DNA of 49,468 nucleotides, taken from NCBI GenBank assembly GCA_024275095.1, contig JAJRZV010000002.1:1-49468 (forward strand). Direction: 5' to 3'. This DNA is from a bacterium. Lineage in GTDB: Bacteria; JAJRZV01. This document shows, in pieces, positions 1 through 8,827 of the stretch (positions are counted from its first letter, which is position 1; every line of letters begins with the position of its first letter). The notes below the pieces were generated by a model. That model did no database searches. It was not told the origin of the DNA and saw nothing but the letters and a program-made list of their open reading frames with translations. The position numbers were made by a program, and so were the translations under genes.

Positions 1-237
1 CCTGAAATATTGCCCCGCATTTTCGAGCCGTTTTTCACCACAAAAGAGAACTGGGAAGGAGTCGGCCTGGGACTGGCCATAACCCACCGAATTGTGGAAG
101 ATCACAAAGGCCGCATAGCCGTGGCAAGCAAGGTGGGAGAGGGTAGTACATTTACGATTATCATTGATATTGACGAGAACAAAAAGTTGAAAGGTGTGAA
201 AATCAAAGAAGAAGAAATTAAAGCCCATCTGGTTTGA
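1..237 (+). CDS. Sensor histidine kinase, C-terminal ATPase fragment (5' end outside window)
   Basis: Only the last 78 codons are present; the frame is open at base 1. The translation holds the end of a HATPase_c domain: an F-box (FEPFFTTK) followed by a G2 box ([18 protein letters not shown]) and the usual beta-strand [10 protein letters not shown]. This is the ATP-lid part of a two-component sensor kinase that would phosphorylate a partner histidine. The tail after it is lysine- and glutamate-rich. The stop TGA (235-237) shares one base with the next start, so it is the upstream gene of an operon with the FecR-like, kinase and receiver genes that follow. Sensor input and the phospho-accepting histidine lie outside the window. 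Confidence 0.9.
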   Translation, partial: PEILPRIFEPFFTTKENWEGVGLGLAITHRIVEDHKGRIAVASKVGEGSTFTIIIDIDENKKLKGVKIKEEEIKAHLV

Positions 238-1085
238 TGAAGAAGATTGTCATCCCATCCCTGATAGTAATAGGTATTCTGGTTGTTGCTTTCGTGGTTT
301 ACCGTGTGTTGTTTGCAAAGAAAGTATTTCTGATTGTTGACGTGAGCGGAGCTGTAGAAATTGAGAGTGGCGGTGTGTGGATCCCTCTGACCCCCGGGAT
401 GAAGGTGAAGGAAAATACGCGCGTAAGAACATCTAAAGGAAGTAAGGTGGTATTGGCTCTTGCAGAAGGTGTAAATGTGGAAGTAAAGGGGGATTCTGAA
501 GTTTTGTTAGGCGGGGTAAAAGAGGATAAAGTGGTGATGAAACTCGAGCGAGGAGTGGTGAGCACGGAAATTCGAGCTGCTGGTCCTGTCAAGAAGGTGA
601 TGGTTACAGCAGGTGACAACGTAATAGAGGCTTCTTCTGGTACTGTACTTCTTTCCTCAGACGGAAAGGGTACGGTTGCCGTTTCGTCCAAGGGAACGGC
701 GGCCAAATTCGTCATTAATAAGAACACTGTGGAAGTAAAGCCGGGCGAAAAAATCGTGTATTCGAAAGGCGTGGAGGTGCTCAGAAAAAGCAAAGACGCT
801 CCCCTCGAGTTGAAGGTGAAATGGCCGCCAACGAAAATCAACAAAAAGGAAGTGACAATTTCTGGAACGACCGAACCCGGAGCACTGATCACTGTAAATG
901 AGACAGTACTCTATGCTGATGATAAGGGTTCATTTGAATCTAAGGTAACGCTGGAAGAAGGAAAAAACGAAATTGTTGTAATAGCATCAGATATTCTGGG
1001 CAGGGAGAACATAAAGAGAAAAGTCATAGAAGTGGATACATCACTGCCTGAACTGCGTATAGATAGAAAGACACTCTGGAGGTAA
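237..1085 (+). CDS. Membrane-anchored FecR-domain protein with C-terminal Ig-like domain
   Basis: The protein of 282 residues starts with a charged MKK and one hydrophobic segment (about residues 4-24), so it is probably anchored in the inner membrane with the rest in the periplasm. Residues about 30-180 resemble a FecR fold: a surface such as GVWIPLTPGMKVKENTRVRT, then KVVLALAEGVNVEVKGDSEV and GTVAVSSKG stretches. The last 80 residues (GTTEPGALITVNETVLYADD, then GSFESKVTLEEGKNEIVVIASD) read as a bacterial Ig-like domain. ATG at 237 overlaps the preceding stop (TGATG); a TTG one codon earlier is possible but less likely. FecR domains usually sense or transmit envelope signals, so a periplasmic input for the neighbouring kinases is a reasonable inference, not shown. 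Confidence 0.75.
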   Translation: MKKIVIPSLIVIGILVVAFVVYRVLFAKKVFLIVDVSGAVEIESGGVWIPLTPGMKVKENTRVRTSKGSKVVLALAEGVNVEVKGDSEVLLGGVKEDKVVMKLERGVVSTEIRAAGPVKKVMVTAGDNVIEASSGTVLLSSDGKGTVAVSSKGTAAKFVINKNTVEVKPGEKIVYSKGVEVLRKSKDAPLELKVKWPPTKINKKEVTISGTTEPGALITVNETVLYADDKGSFESKVTLEEGKNEIVVIASDILGRENIKRKVIEVDTSLPELRIDRKTLWR

Positions 1086-1089
1086 ATGA

Positions 1090-1863
1090 ATGTTAGTGGA
1101 TGAAAATAGAAAAGTACAGCAGCTTGAACAGGAGTTGAAGGAGTTGAAAAACCAGTTGGTGCAGGCATCGAAACTTGCTGAGATCGGTCTTCTCGCTTCT
1201 ATTATCGCCCATGAAATGAAGCAGCCGCTATTCGGAATAAAGTCTTATGCACAGCTTTTACTTGAGGAGCTTGACGAGTCTTCGCGGTCTCATCGAAAAG
1301 TGGAAAACATATTGAAACAGGCTCAACTGCTGGAAAAGATGGTTGCTCGAATTCGTGATTTTTCCAGGGTCCAGGAGGCGGACGCATTTACTGAAGTAGA
1401 TGTAAACGTACCGGTACGTGATGCTCTGGAGCTCATCTCACACCGGGCCAAAAAATTCAGCATCAATCTCCAGCAGAACCTTGCTGATTCTCTCCCGAGA
1501 GTAAAAGGTAATGCCAACCGGATACAGCAGGTTGTTCTCAACCTCCTGGACAATGCACTGGATGCCATTGAGGAGACCAGCGGAGGTACTGTAGGCGTGA
1601 GAACCTTTTCCACCGATGGGTTTGTATGCATACTCATATACGATACAGGTCCCGGTATTCCTGAAGAGTTGAAAGAGCGGATTTTTGAACCTTTCTATAC
1701 CACCAAGGGACAGGGCAAAGGCACGGGCCTGGGTTTGTATATATGTTCTGAGATTGTTAAGGAACACGGGGGAGAAATTAAGCTTCTGGAGGAAATTCCC
1801 GAAGAGTTGAGACAACACGGTGTGAAAACAGCTTTTCTTGTTAAATTCCCTTCTACCAGGTAA
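1090..1863 (+). CDS. Soluble histidine kinase without a recognisable sensor domain
   Basis: 257 residues. Residues 4-30 are heptad-like (QQLEQELKELKNQLVQ), probably a coiled coil, leading directly into the H-box IIAHEMKQPLFGI with His41 as phospho-acceptor. The ATPase part has an N-box (QQVVLNLLDNALDAIE), G1 (DTGPGIP), F (FEPFYTTKG) and G2 (GKGTGLGLYI) boxes, so all catalytic motifs are present. There is no transmembrane segment or PAS/GAF domain; signal input must come from a partner such as the upstream FecR-like protein or a receiver. A GGAGG sequence precedes the ATG. It sits between the FecR-like gene and two receiver genes, its likely phosphotransfer partners. Confidence 0.9.
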   Translation: MLVDENRKVQQLEQELKELKNQLVQASKLAEIGLLASIIAHEMKQPLFGIKSYAQLLLEELDESSRSHRKVENILKQAQLLEKMVARIRDFSRVQEADAFTEVDVNVPVRDALELISHRAKKFSINLQQNLADSLPRVKGNANRIQQVVLNLLDNALDAIEETSGGTVGVRTFSTDGFVCILIYDTGPGIPEELKERIFEPFYTTKGQGKGTGLGLYICSEIVKEHGGEIKLLEEIPEELRQHGVKTAFLVKFPSTR

Positions 1864-1880
1864 ATGTGAGGTGAGGCGTG

Positions 1881-2342
1881 ATGGAAGATGAAATAAAAAC
1901 GTATGTCCTGGGTGTAGGAGATGAGGTGTTTGCTCTGTTACAGCGGCTGGGGATCCGCTGTGTTGAATTGGTGGAACCTCATCTGGACGTTCTCGAGAGA
2001 GAACAGTATTTCCTTCTTATTACGAAGCAGGAGCTGAAAACCACTACCGGCATGCATCTGGTAAAGAAAATTCGGGAAAAAAATGAAGATGCGCAGATTA
2101 TTATTATCTCAAATAATGTGTCATTGGATATGCTCCGAGAGGGCATCTCATGGGGTGTACGACGCATTATTACTGAACCGATTGATGAAAACGAGCTTGA
2201 GGTTTCAATAAAATCGGCGCTGGAGATGCTCACCAATATCCGCAGAATGAGAGAAAAACTGATGAGATTAAAAATGGAAAATGAAAGAATAAAAAAGATG
2301 ACCGAACAAATAGATTACAGTGTCGAGGGTGAGAAGAAGTGA
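1881..2342 (+). CDS. Degenerate receiver (pseudo-receiver) with C-terminal coiled coil
   Basis: 153 residues. The first 120 follow the CheY-like pattern: LVEP loop, hydrophobic strand YFLLIT, helix HLVKKIREKNEDAQ, strand IIIISNN, then GVRRIITEPID. The residue that should be the phospho-accepting Asp is Lys49 (ITKQEL where ITDxxLP is expected), and the conserved Lys before Pro is Glu99 (TEP for TKP). It therefore probably cannot be phosphorylated and may act as a docking or constitutive-state module. The C-terminus (residues 118-145) is a charged coiled coil resembling that of the next protein. ATG 1881 follows a purine-rich GAGGTGAGG; a GTG one codon earlier is possible. It overlaps the next gene by 4 nt. 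Confidence 0.75.
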   Translation: MEDEIKTYVLGVGDEVFALLQRLGIRCVELVEPHLDVLEREQYFLLITKQELKTTTGMHLVKKIREKNEDAQIIIISNNVSLDMLREGISWGVRRIITEPIDENELEVSIKSALEMLTNIRRMREKLMRLKMENERIKKMTEQIDYSVEGEKK

Positions 2343-3991
2343 AAAACGTAATTGCAGAGTTTAATGAACGTCTGAACAGGTACAAACAGGAAGTAGAGAA
2401 AAACAACACTGTCCTGGTGATTGACGACGAAGAGGTTGTGAGAATGGTGATGGAAGAGATTATCTCTGGAATGAACCTGCGGGTACTTCTGGCGGAGACA
2501 GGTGAAGAAGGTGTTGAGTGTGTTAAATCCCATCCGGTGAACCTGGTGGTTACGGACAAGAACCTTCCCGGGATTTCAGGCGTGGACGTGATGAAACAGG
2601 TCAAGCAGTTGTCTCAACTGATAGAGGTAATTATGTTGACAGGATACGCCTCGTTTGAGTCGGCGCTCCAGGCCATTGAAATCGGTGCATACGACTACAT
2701 TACCAAACCTTTTGAATCTGTTGACGTTATTCGCACGAAAATTATGCGGGCTCTTCACAAACAAAATCAGATTCTCGTGTACAGAAAAATGATCGAGCTT
2801 CTCAAGGAGATGGCTTCTGGTATCATGAAGGAACTGGGTGAAGTGAATAAAGAACTGGTCACCCGGTTTGCCAGAGACCTCCAGGTGCTTAAACAGGAGA
2901 TAAAAAGGAAGAACAGGGTTTTTATTCTTGAAGCCTCCGAAGAAGAGGGGAGATTTCTCGAAGAAAAGATAAGGCAGTGGGGTTTTGAGGCGTCCTTTTC
3001 ATGCCGAATTGAAGAAGCCAGGAAGAATGTTGGAGAGAGAAAAGTGGATGTGCTCGTGGTGGAGAGGATGCTTGGTGATGAAGACGGACTTAACGTGATA
3101 AAGGAATTTAAAAAGTTAGACCCTGCACTCGATGCCGTACTCATCACTTCTGATCACTCGCTCCAGGCTGCAATTGATGCAATACGCAGCGGCGTAAGTG
3201 AATACATCCTGAGACCATACGAATCACCTTTTGTAATAGAGAAAAAATTGCGAAAAGTGGTGAGGGACCACAACGAGAAACTCAAATACACAGTTCTTAT
3301 CGCTCGCATCAAACAGTTGCTTAAAGAAGCACTGAGTGTGGCGCGGCGGAAAACCCCGGTTGTAAGGCCTGTTTCCACTGCACAACCTGCAGCAAGGGAA
3401 ACCACTCCAGAGCCTCCACGCGTCGTGGCTTCTCCACCACAAAAGGAAAAAAGAACGGAGGATGCGAAATTGCATGAAGAAAAAGGCATAAGCAGCGAAC
3501 AAACAGAACGGCAGAAATTTAAGGGAAGGATTCTGGTTGTAGACGATGAGGAGGTAATCCTCGATGTGCTCAAGGAACTGCTCACATCTCACGGGTACGA
3601 AGTGCTCACGGCAGCCACAGGTGAGGAAGGTGTGGAAATTGTGAAAAAAACGGATGAGATACCTGTGATTATCACGGATAAAAATTTACCCGGAATATCA
3701 GGGCTCGACCTCATTAAGGAGGTAAAATATATTTCTCCCGACACTCAATTCGTGGTGATTACGGGATATGCTTCTGTAGATTCTGCAGACACGGCCATGA
3801 AACTCGGGGTATGCGAGTACATCGTGAAGCCGCTGGGTGATCTCAAGGATATTCTTACCACCGTGGAAAGAGCCTTTACACGTTATCACAAAATGAAGAA
3901 GATACAGGAGGAGATCGCGCAGCTGGAAAGGGAGAACGAACAGCTCAAATGGAAATATAAAAAAATTCATCAAATCTCTGAGGAGAGTTGA
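2339..3991 (+). CDS. Triple-receiver response regulator without output domain
   Basis: 550 residues with three CheY-like receivers. Domain 1 (about 24-140) has Asp73 in VVTDKNLPGISG and Lys123 in ITKPF. Domain 2 (about 193-310) is degenerate: Glu242 (VVERML) replaces the Asp and Arg292 (ILRPYE) the Lys. Domain 3 (about 397-515) is intact, with Asp447 (IITDKNLPGISG) and Lys497 (IVKPL). A Pro/Thr-rich linker (about 338-390) separates domains 2 and 3, and a coiled coil ends the protein. No DNA-binding, c-di-GMP or enzyme output is visible, so it probably relays phosphate or scaffolds. The GTG start overlaps the previous stop by 4 nt. Domains 1 and 3 are similar in sequence, suggesting internal duplication. 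Confidence 0.9.
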   Translation: MKNVIAEFNERLNRYKQEVEKNNTVLVIDDEEVVRMVMEEIISGMNLRVLLAETGEEGVECVKSHPVNLVVTDKNLPGISGVDVMKQVKQLSQLIEVIMLTGYASFESALQAIEIGAYDYITKPFESVDVIRTKIMRALHKQNQILVYRKMIELLKEMASGIMKELGEVNKELVTRFARDLQVLKQEIKRKNRVFILEASEEEGRFLEEKIRQWGFEASFSCRIEEARKNVGERKVDVLVVERMLGDEDGLNVIKEFKKLDPALDAVLITSDHSLQAAIDAIRSGVSEYILRPYESPFVIEKKLRKVVRDHNEKLKYTVLIARIKQLLKEALSVARRKTPVVRPVSTAQPAARETTPEPPRVVASPPQKEKRTEDAKLHEEKGISSEQTERQKFKGRILVVDDEEVILDVLKELLTSHGYEVLTAATGEEGVEIVKKTDEIPVIITDKNLPGISGLDLIKEVKYISPDTQFVVITGYASVDSADTAMKLGVCEYIVKPLGDLKDILTTVERAFTRYHKMKKIQEEIAQLERENEQLKWKYKKIHQISEES

Positions 3992-6252
3992 AAAAGCTCT
4001 CTCCATTTCTCTGGGTTGTAGCAGTCTTTCTTTCTTATCAAAGCGCCTCAGGCACTGAAATTCGTTTTGTTAATCCGTACGACGTTTTTTTGAAAGGATG
4101 GGAATATACCATTCCCTTTTTTACAAAAGATAGCAGAGGTTATCCCCTTGGTCTCAGTGATTTGAGAGTGAAGTCTACCGGACTGGAGAACAGGAAGATA
4201 TTTCGTACAACAAATCAGCTGTACCTTCTTCGTTTTCGAGCAGGTCCTTCCCAGGATGGTAAAGTAAAAGTTGAAATTAAGGGATTGCGTCCCGACGGCA
4301 GAATCGCGCGGGGAATTCTTCAGGTTCCCGTTGTGGATAAGATCCCGAGCCTCCATGTGAAAGTAACACCTGAGAAAGGAGTAGTAGTGGCTGGAACACG
4401 CAAGAGCATAACCCTTACTGTAGAGATAAAAAATCTACAGGGAAGACGCGTAGATGCAAATATAAAAGGTTTTGTTACCAGGGGAAGGCTGGGAAAATTC
4501 AAAAGAAAGAAAACAGGAGTTTATCAAACAGAACTCTTTCTTCCCCCGGAGAAATACCCTCAGATAATTATTGTCTCTGTACTGGGAAACAATGGTGTGT
4601 TCCAGGGTGTGGGCTATGCTAAGGTAATATTGAGAGGTTCAACCGTGCTTCGAGGAACCACAAAACCTCAGTCTCATATTACCATCGTGATAAAAAAAGG
4701 ATATGTTGTGGAGGGTGATTCCGATGAAAAAGGATACTTTGAAATTCCCATCACGGTGGACCCGGGTGTAGATGCTCTTATTGCGCAGGTAAAAGACCCT
4801 TACGGGAACGTAACCAAAAAGCGGATCTCTCTCGGTGTTCCGCCTTCTCCTCTGATGGGAGAGCCTTTTGTTTTTCCCGCTCGGGTTGTGGGAGATGGTT
4901 TTTCTGCTTCTTCCATTTTTGTGTTTGCTGTTGATGCAACCGGTCGACCGTTACGCAAAAACGAGATTGTTTTTCTTGCTCATCAGGGCACAATAAAAGA
5001 GGTTTCCATGATAGAACCGGGTGTATGGGTCGCCACCTACCAGCCACCGCATCCATCTGGAAAGAGAAAGCAGGGCATTGAAATTCGTTACAAAGGGGCC
5101 AGAAAAGCAGTGGATGTTGAGATAATTCCTTTTACTGTTCCATTACGCCTTCGGACGGTTCTGGATAAAAAGGTGCTTCCTGCTGATGGCACGGGCCTGG
5201 CCACACTTGCCGTACAAGTTGAATCCTTCAAAGGGAGAAAGGTCTCACCGGAATGTGTACGGGTGACAGCAGATGCCAAAGAGGTGGAGATAAAAATTTC
5301 CAAGAGACAGGCCACTGCTTATATCAGATCACCGAAGAAGCTCCTGCATGAACGCATGAACATCGAAGTACACTGTTCCACAAAATACGGGTATACACTT
5401 CGAACCAGAAAAAGCATTCGTCTGGTTCCCGGGGAGCCCTCAGAGATTGAGTTAAGAGCACAACGACGTACACTCAGGGCCGGAATAGACAAAAGCACAG
5501 GCGTGAGCGTTTTTGTGACTGATAGGGGCGGCAATCCTGTACCAGGTCTTAAACTTCGGATAAATGCTGCCTCCGGGAGAATAGAAGACATAGCAGAGCA
5601 GGGCAAAGGTCATTATACCTTCAGGTACGTTCCTCCTCTGGCAAAAGATGTGGAAATAATAAGAATAAACGTCCAGGCAGGTAGAGCCCGGAATAGTTTG
5701 AAGGTTGTAGTTTTACCCAAACTTTACAACGTGGGCATCGCTCTCGAAGCAGGGTATATTTCCAACTTTCAGAGTATTTCGTCTTTTTACCCTGTTGTTT
5801 CGTTTGTCGCACGACTGCCGCTGTATAACAGACGTTTTTTTACAGGGATGGAAATCAGTTATTTCTCATTTTCGTCAAATCAACCCTCGAGAAACGGGAG
5901 TGCTTATGATACTGTGGTAAAAGGGGAATTTGTTCCTGTATTTGTTAAATTTCGCTACCAGATTCCGCTGTCTGAAGATGCAGGTATTAATTTCGGGGCA
6001 GGTATTGGTGCCGAATTCGCCAGCATCAGGGTGGCCCTTAAGGAAGAGGCGGGTGGGGCGATTGTAAAAGAGAGAACGTTGAATTTTTCCACGCTTCTTC
6101 ACGTGGGAGGTGAGTATCAGTTGGGACCGGGCAGGATTAAAGGCGGGCTGAATTATGCGTACTCCCCATTACACGGTAGAGAGGGATCGTTAAAAACGAG
6201 CGGATACACAGGGGGGCTTTTCTTTACAGTGGGATACATGTTTACTTTTTAA
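3988..6252 (+). CDS. Secreted Ig-repeat protein with C-terminal outer-membrane beta-barrel
   Basis: 754 residues starting at TTG, after a GAGGAG ribosome site and overlapping the preceding stop. Residues 1-22 look like a signal peptide (KKLSPFLWVVAVFLSYQSASG). Residues about 25-570 are beta-rich and contain several Ig-like repeats; KKVLPADGTGLATLAVQVES and RRTLRAGIDKSTGVSVFVTD resemble invasin/Big_1-type repeats, and GTTKPQSHITIVIKKGYVVEG resembles the Ig motif of the FecR-like protein in the same operon. The last 160 residues alternate polar and aromatic residues like a small OmpA/OmpW-type barrel and end in FTVGYMFTF, a typical C-terminal Phe barrel signal. It is probably an outer-membrane protein exposing Ig domains on one side; ligand or role is unknown. 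Confidence 0.75.
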   Translation: MKKLSPFLWVVAVFLSYQSASGTEIRFVNPYDVFLKGWEYTIPFFTKDSRGYPLGLSDLRVKSTGLENRKIFRTTNQLYLLRFRAGPSQDGKVKVEIKGLRPDGRIARGILQVPVVDKIPSLHVKVTPEKGVVVAGTRKSITLTVEIKNLQGRRVDANIKGFVTRGRLGKFKRKKTGVYQTELFLPPEKYPQIIIVSVLGNNGVFQGVGYAKVILRGSTVLRGTTKPQSHITIVIKKGYVVEGDSDEKGYFEIPITVDPGVDALIAQVKDPYGNVTKKRISLGVPPSPLMGEPFVFPARVVGDGFSASSIFVFAVDATGRPLRKNEIVFLAHQGTIKEVSMIEPGVWVATYQPPHPSGKRKQGIEIRYKGARKAVDVEIIPFTVPLRLRTVLDKKVLPADGTGLATLAVQVESFKGRKVSPECVRVTADAKEVEIKISKRQATAYIRSPKKLLHERMNIEVHCSTKYGYTLRTRKSIRLVPGEPSEIELRAQRRTLRAGIDKSTGVSVFVTDRGGNPVPGLKLRINAASGRIEDIAEQGKGHYTFRYVPPLAKDVEIIRINVQAGRARNSLKVVVLPKLYNVGIALEAGYISNFQSISSFYPVVSFVARLPLYNRRFFTGMEISYFSFSSNQPSRNGSAYDTVVKGEFVPVFVKFRYQIPLSEDAGINFGAGIGAEFASIRVALKEEAGGAIVKERTLNFSTLLHVGGEYQLGPGRIKGGLNYAYSPLHGREGSLKTSGYTGGLFFTVGYMFTF

Positions 6253-6324
6253 GGAGAGACCTGTAAGATATGTAAAACTTTTCGCGTATTTTGTTGTCTT
6301 TCCAGAATAGAGAAGAATAAAAAG

Positions 6325-6825
6325 ATGCGACTGAGAGAAACACAACATTATTTATTCAAGGCCCCTTTTTGCGATGTGCACTATCTTCTTGATGTCGGGG
6401 AAATGCGTCTTCGACGTCTTTACGTGGTTGCTCGGGGTTCTGCCACACGGGGGGTTGCTGTAGATTCTGAAAACTGGGTCGCTTCCCTTCTTGAAGAATA
6501 TTTCACAACAGCTGCTTTCCCCGACAGACTTCCGTGGAAATTGTTTGATTTTTCATGGTGTAACGCTGAAATGTTAAGGTTTTACATGAATGTTGTTCAA
6601 ATACCACCCGGGAGCACTGTTACATATGGTGAAATTGCTCGAAAAGTATTTGGGTCTTCCAGATATGCGAGAAAAGCAGCTCTGTATCTGGCCCGGAATC
6701 GTATCGGGCTTTTTATACCCTGTCACAGAGTATGGCGCAGGGAAAGCCCCGGAGGCTATACACCCGGTGGTCCGGAGATCAAGTTCTTGCTTGTTCAATG
6801 GGAGAAAATAAAGAGGAGAAATTGA
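6325..6825 (+). CDS. ogt: Methylated-DNA--protein-cysteine methyltransferase
   Basis: 166 residues. The C-terminal half carries the diagnostic IPCHRV motif, whose Cys accepts the alkyl group from O6-alkylguanine, preceded by the wing/helix PGSTVTYGEIARKVFGSSRYARKAALYLARNR and followed by GGYTPGGPEIKFLLVQWE. This matches the MGMT/Ogt family in length and order; the usual Asn-Pro before the active site is RIGLF here. It is a suicide DNA-repair protein acting in the cytoplasm. The stop TGA (6823-6825) shares a base with the ATG of the next gene. Whether that co-expression with the ABC-class ATPase is meaningful is not known. Confidence 0.93.
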   Translation: MRLRETQHYLFKAPFCDVHYLLDVGEMRLRRLYVVARGSATRGVAVDSENWVASLLEEYFTTAAFPDRLPWKLFDFSWCNAEMLRFYMNVVQIPPGSTVTYGEIARKVFGSSRYARKAALYLARNRIGLFIPCHRVWRRESPGGYTPGGPEIKFLLVQWEKIKRRN

Positions 6826-8609
6826 TGCAGCATTCATCATATTCCGCTGAAGCCCTGAGGAAGAAACTCAAGCGTATTCATGGAAAATCGTATAAAGCCT
6901 ACAGGGATATAAAGGGTCGGTACCGTTTCGAAAATTTTGTGATCTCTATCATACATCCTCAGGGAGACCCCTTTGCCCCTCCCACAGTGATGGAGGTATT
7001 CATTCAACATAAAGATGCGCAGTTTCCCACAACTTTCTATGCTTCGGAAAGCAGAATTTTAGGCATGGAAGACTTTCTGTTGCGTGAGTTGAAAAAGCGC
7101 ATCAGGTATTACGGTGGTGGTATTCGGGGTACGGGTAATAGTGGATTGATCACCGCATGTACACCGGGCCAGGAAGTGCTCAGGCGAGATGCAGTGCAGG
7201 TATCCCAGGTGGGTATCCGGGTTATACTTCAGGTGGGACTTCCAGGACGCGGTCGCACCGTTGATGGATTGACCGCTGTTAAAATGATTTTCCACGAGCT
7301 GAAGAGCATAATTCAGACAGCTCTTTTTGCCTCTTCCGTGAATTTGCACGAAATGGAGAAACATATACGCGTGGTAGAAGACCAAGAGCATATTCGTAAA
7401 GTTTTACCGGAAAGAGGGCTTGTGGCTTTTGTGGCAGATGGAAGTGTGCTGCCCCGAAGAAGTGGAATAGACGAAAGGCCTCCGATTGAATTGCCCGAGG
7501 TTCCATTGGTCGAACCTCTGGAGACGGGAAGCGGTCGTATCATTCCTTTTAAGTCACCTGAAACCCTACGTGTTGAAATTGTTGCTCCCAATGCGGGCAG
7601 GCTTACGGGCATGGGTATTCCAGAAGGCGTAACAGTCATTACCGGTGGGGGATTCCACGGCAAGTCCACCCTGCTCAATGCTCTTATTCGGTGTGTATAT
7701 CCGCATGTTCCCGGTGACGGAAGAGAGTACGTGGTCACCCGTGAAGACGGGGTACTTATAAGAGCTGAAGATGGTCGCAGCATTGAGCGTGTGGACATCA
7801 GCAATTTTATCAACAACCTTCCTTTTGGAATATCTACATCTGAGTTTTCAACACGCAGTGCCAGCGGGAGCACATCCCAGGCTGCTAACATCATGGAATA
7901 CATAGAGGCTGGCTCCAGGCTTTTCTTTATAGACGAGGATACCTCGGCCACCAACTTCATGGTCAGGGACGCAATTATGCAGGAGGTCGTGAAAAGGGAC
8001 TTCGAACCCATTACCCCGTTCGTGGAGAGGGTGCGTGAAATGTACGAGTTTCACAGGATTTCGTGCGTGCTTGTTACAGGGGGCATTGGTGATTTTATTG
8101 GGTGCGCGGATACCGTAATCCTCATGAAGGAATATGTGCCTTTTGATGTTACAGGAGAGGCAAAAGAAATTTACCGAAGGCACAGGCGTCGCAGAAAATC
8201 CGAGACTCCTTCAATTCCGTTTCGCCTGCCGGATGAAAGAGTAATAGATCCCCATACTTTTAGTTTTTTGGAAAAAGGTGGCCGTCTGAAGATTAAGCCA
8301 ACATCTCTGCGTGAGTGCATCATCAACGGAGAAAAACTCAACCTCGATGCAGTTGGTGGTGTGGTTGAAGTCAATCAACTTAATGCTCTGGGCAGGATGC
8401 TGGGACGTGTGGCTGCTGTTGCTGCAGAAGGAAACCGAACCCTGAGGCATGCAGTTGCAGAAGTGTTTCGTGAAATTGAAAAAGAAGGATTCGATATTCT
8501 TGACTCCAGGCCGATGGGTCACCTTGCCCTCACCAGGCCTTATGAGCTTTTTGCAGCCATCTCCCGCCTGCGCACACTAAAAGTCAAGAGGCGAATAAAA
8601 AGCAAATAG
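6825..8609 (+). CDS. Predicted ATPase of the ABC class (COG3044/DUF2791-type)
   Basis: About 594 residues from ATG 6825, with an AAGAGGAG ribosome site and one base shared with the ogt stop. The N-terminal 200 residues contain GTGNSGLITACTPGQEVLRR and a conserved LPGRGRTVDG; the central part has a Walker A-like VTVITGGGFHGKSTLL, an ABC signature-like STRSASGSTSQAANIMEYIE and a Walker B SRLFFIDEDTSATNFM. This order is that of the uncharacterised ABC-class ATPase family COG3044 (MRB1590 in trypanosomes binds RNA). There are no membrane segments, so it is a soluble cytoplasmic ATPase. Function in bacteria is not established; an RNA-related role is only an analogy. Confidence 0.85.
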   Translation: MQHSSYSAEALRKKLKRIHGKSYKAYRDIKGRYRFENFVISIIHPQGDPFAPPTVMEVFIQHKDAQFPTTFYASESRILGMEDFLLRELKKRIRYYGGGIRGTGNSGLITACTPGQEVLRRDAVQVSQVGIRVILQVGLPGRGRTVDGLTAVKMIFHELKSIIQTALFASSVNLHEMEKHIRVVEDQEHIRKVLPERGLVAFVADGSVLPRRSGIDERPPIELPEVPLVEPLETGSGRIIPFKSPETLRVEIVAPNAGRLTGMGIPEGVTVITGGGFHGKSTLLNALIRCVYPHVPGDGREYVVTREDGVLIRAEDGRSIERVDISNFINNLPFGISTSEFSTRSASGSTSQAANIMEYIEAGSRLFFIDEDTSATNFMVRDAIMQEVVKRDFEPITPFVERVREMYEFHRISCVLVTGGIGDFIGCADTVILMKEYVPFDVTGEAKEIYRRHRRRRKSETPSIPFRLPDERVIDPHTFSFLEKGGRLKIKPTSLRECIINGEKLNLDAVGGVVEVNQLNALGRMLGRVAAVAAEGNRTLRHAVAEVFREIEKEGFDILDSRPMGHLALTRPYELFAAISRLRTLKVKRRIKSK

Positions 8610-8827
8610 GCACAGGGATCACATCTCAACCTTCAGGATTTCAGAGGATCAAAATGAAAGCATAAAAAAGTGTGGGACTGAGGAAATGCAAAGAAAAAGT
8701 GCTTCACAATCCGATGGCGGTAGGAAAAGTAACTGCACCGATGATGGTAATAAGTGATGCAATACGGGAAAATTCCTGTTTATGTTAAACTAACCCGTTA
8801 AGCAACGTGGACTGTACATAGAAGAAC

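Noticed and set aside
8610-8827. Possible riboswitch (c-di-GMP-type GCACAGGG start) upstream of the glycosyltransferase
   Set aside because: Only a few bases agree; no conserved helices or tetraloop receptor could be traced.
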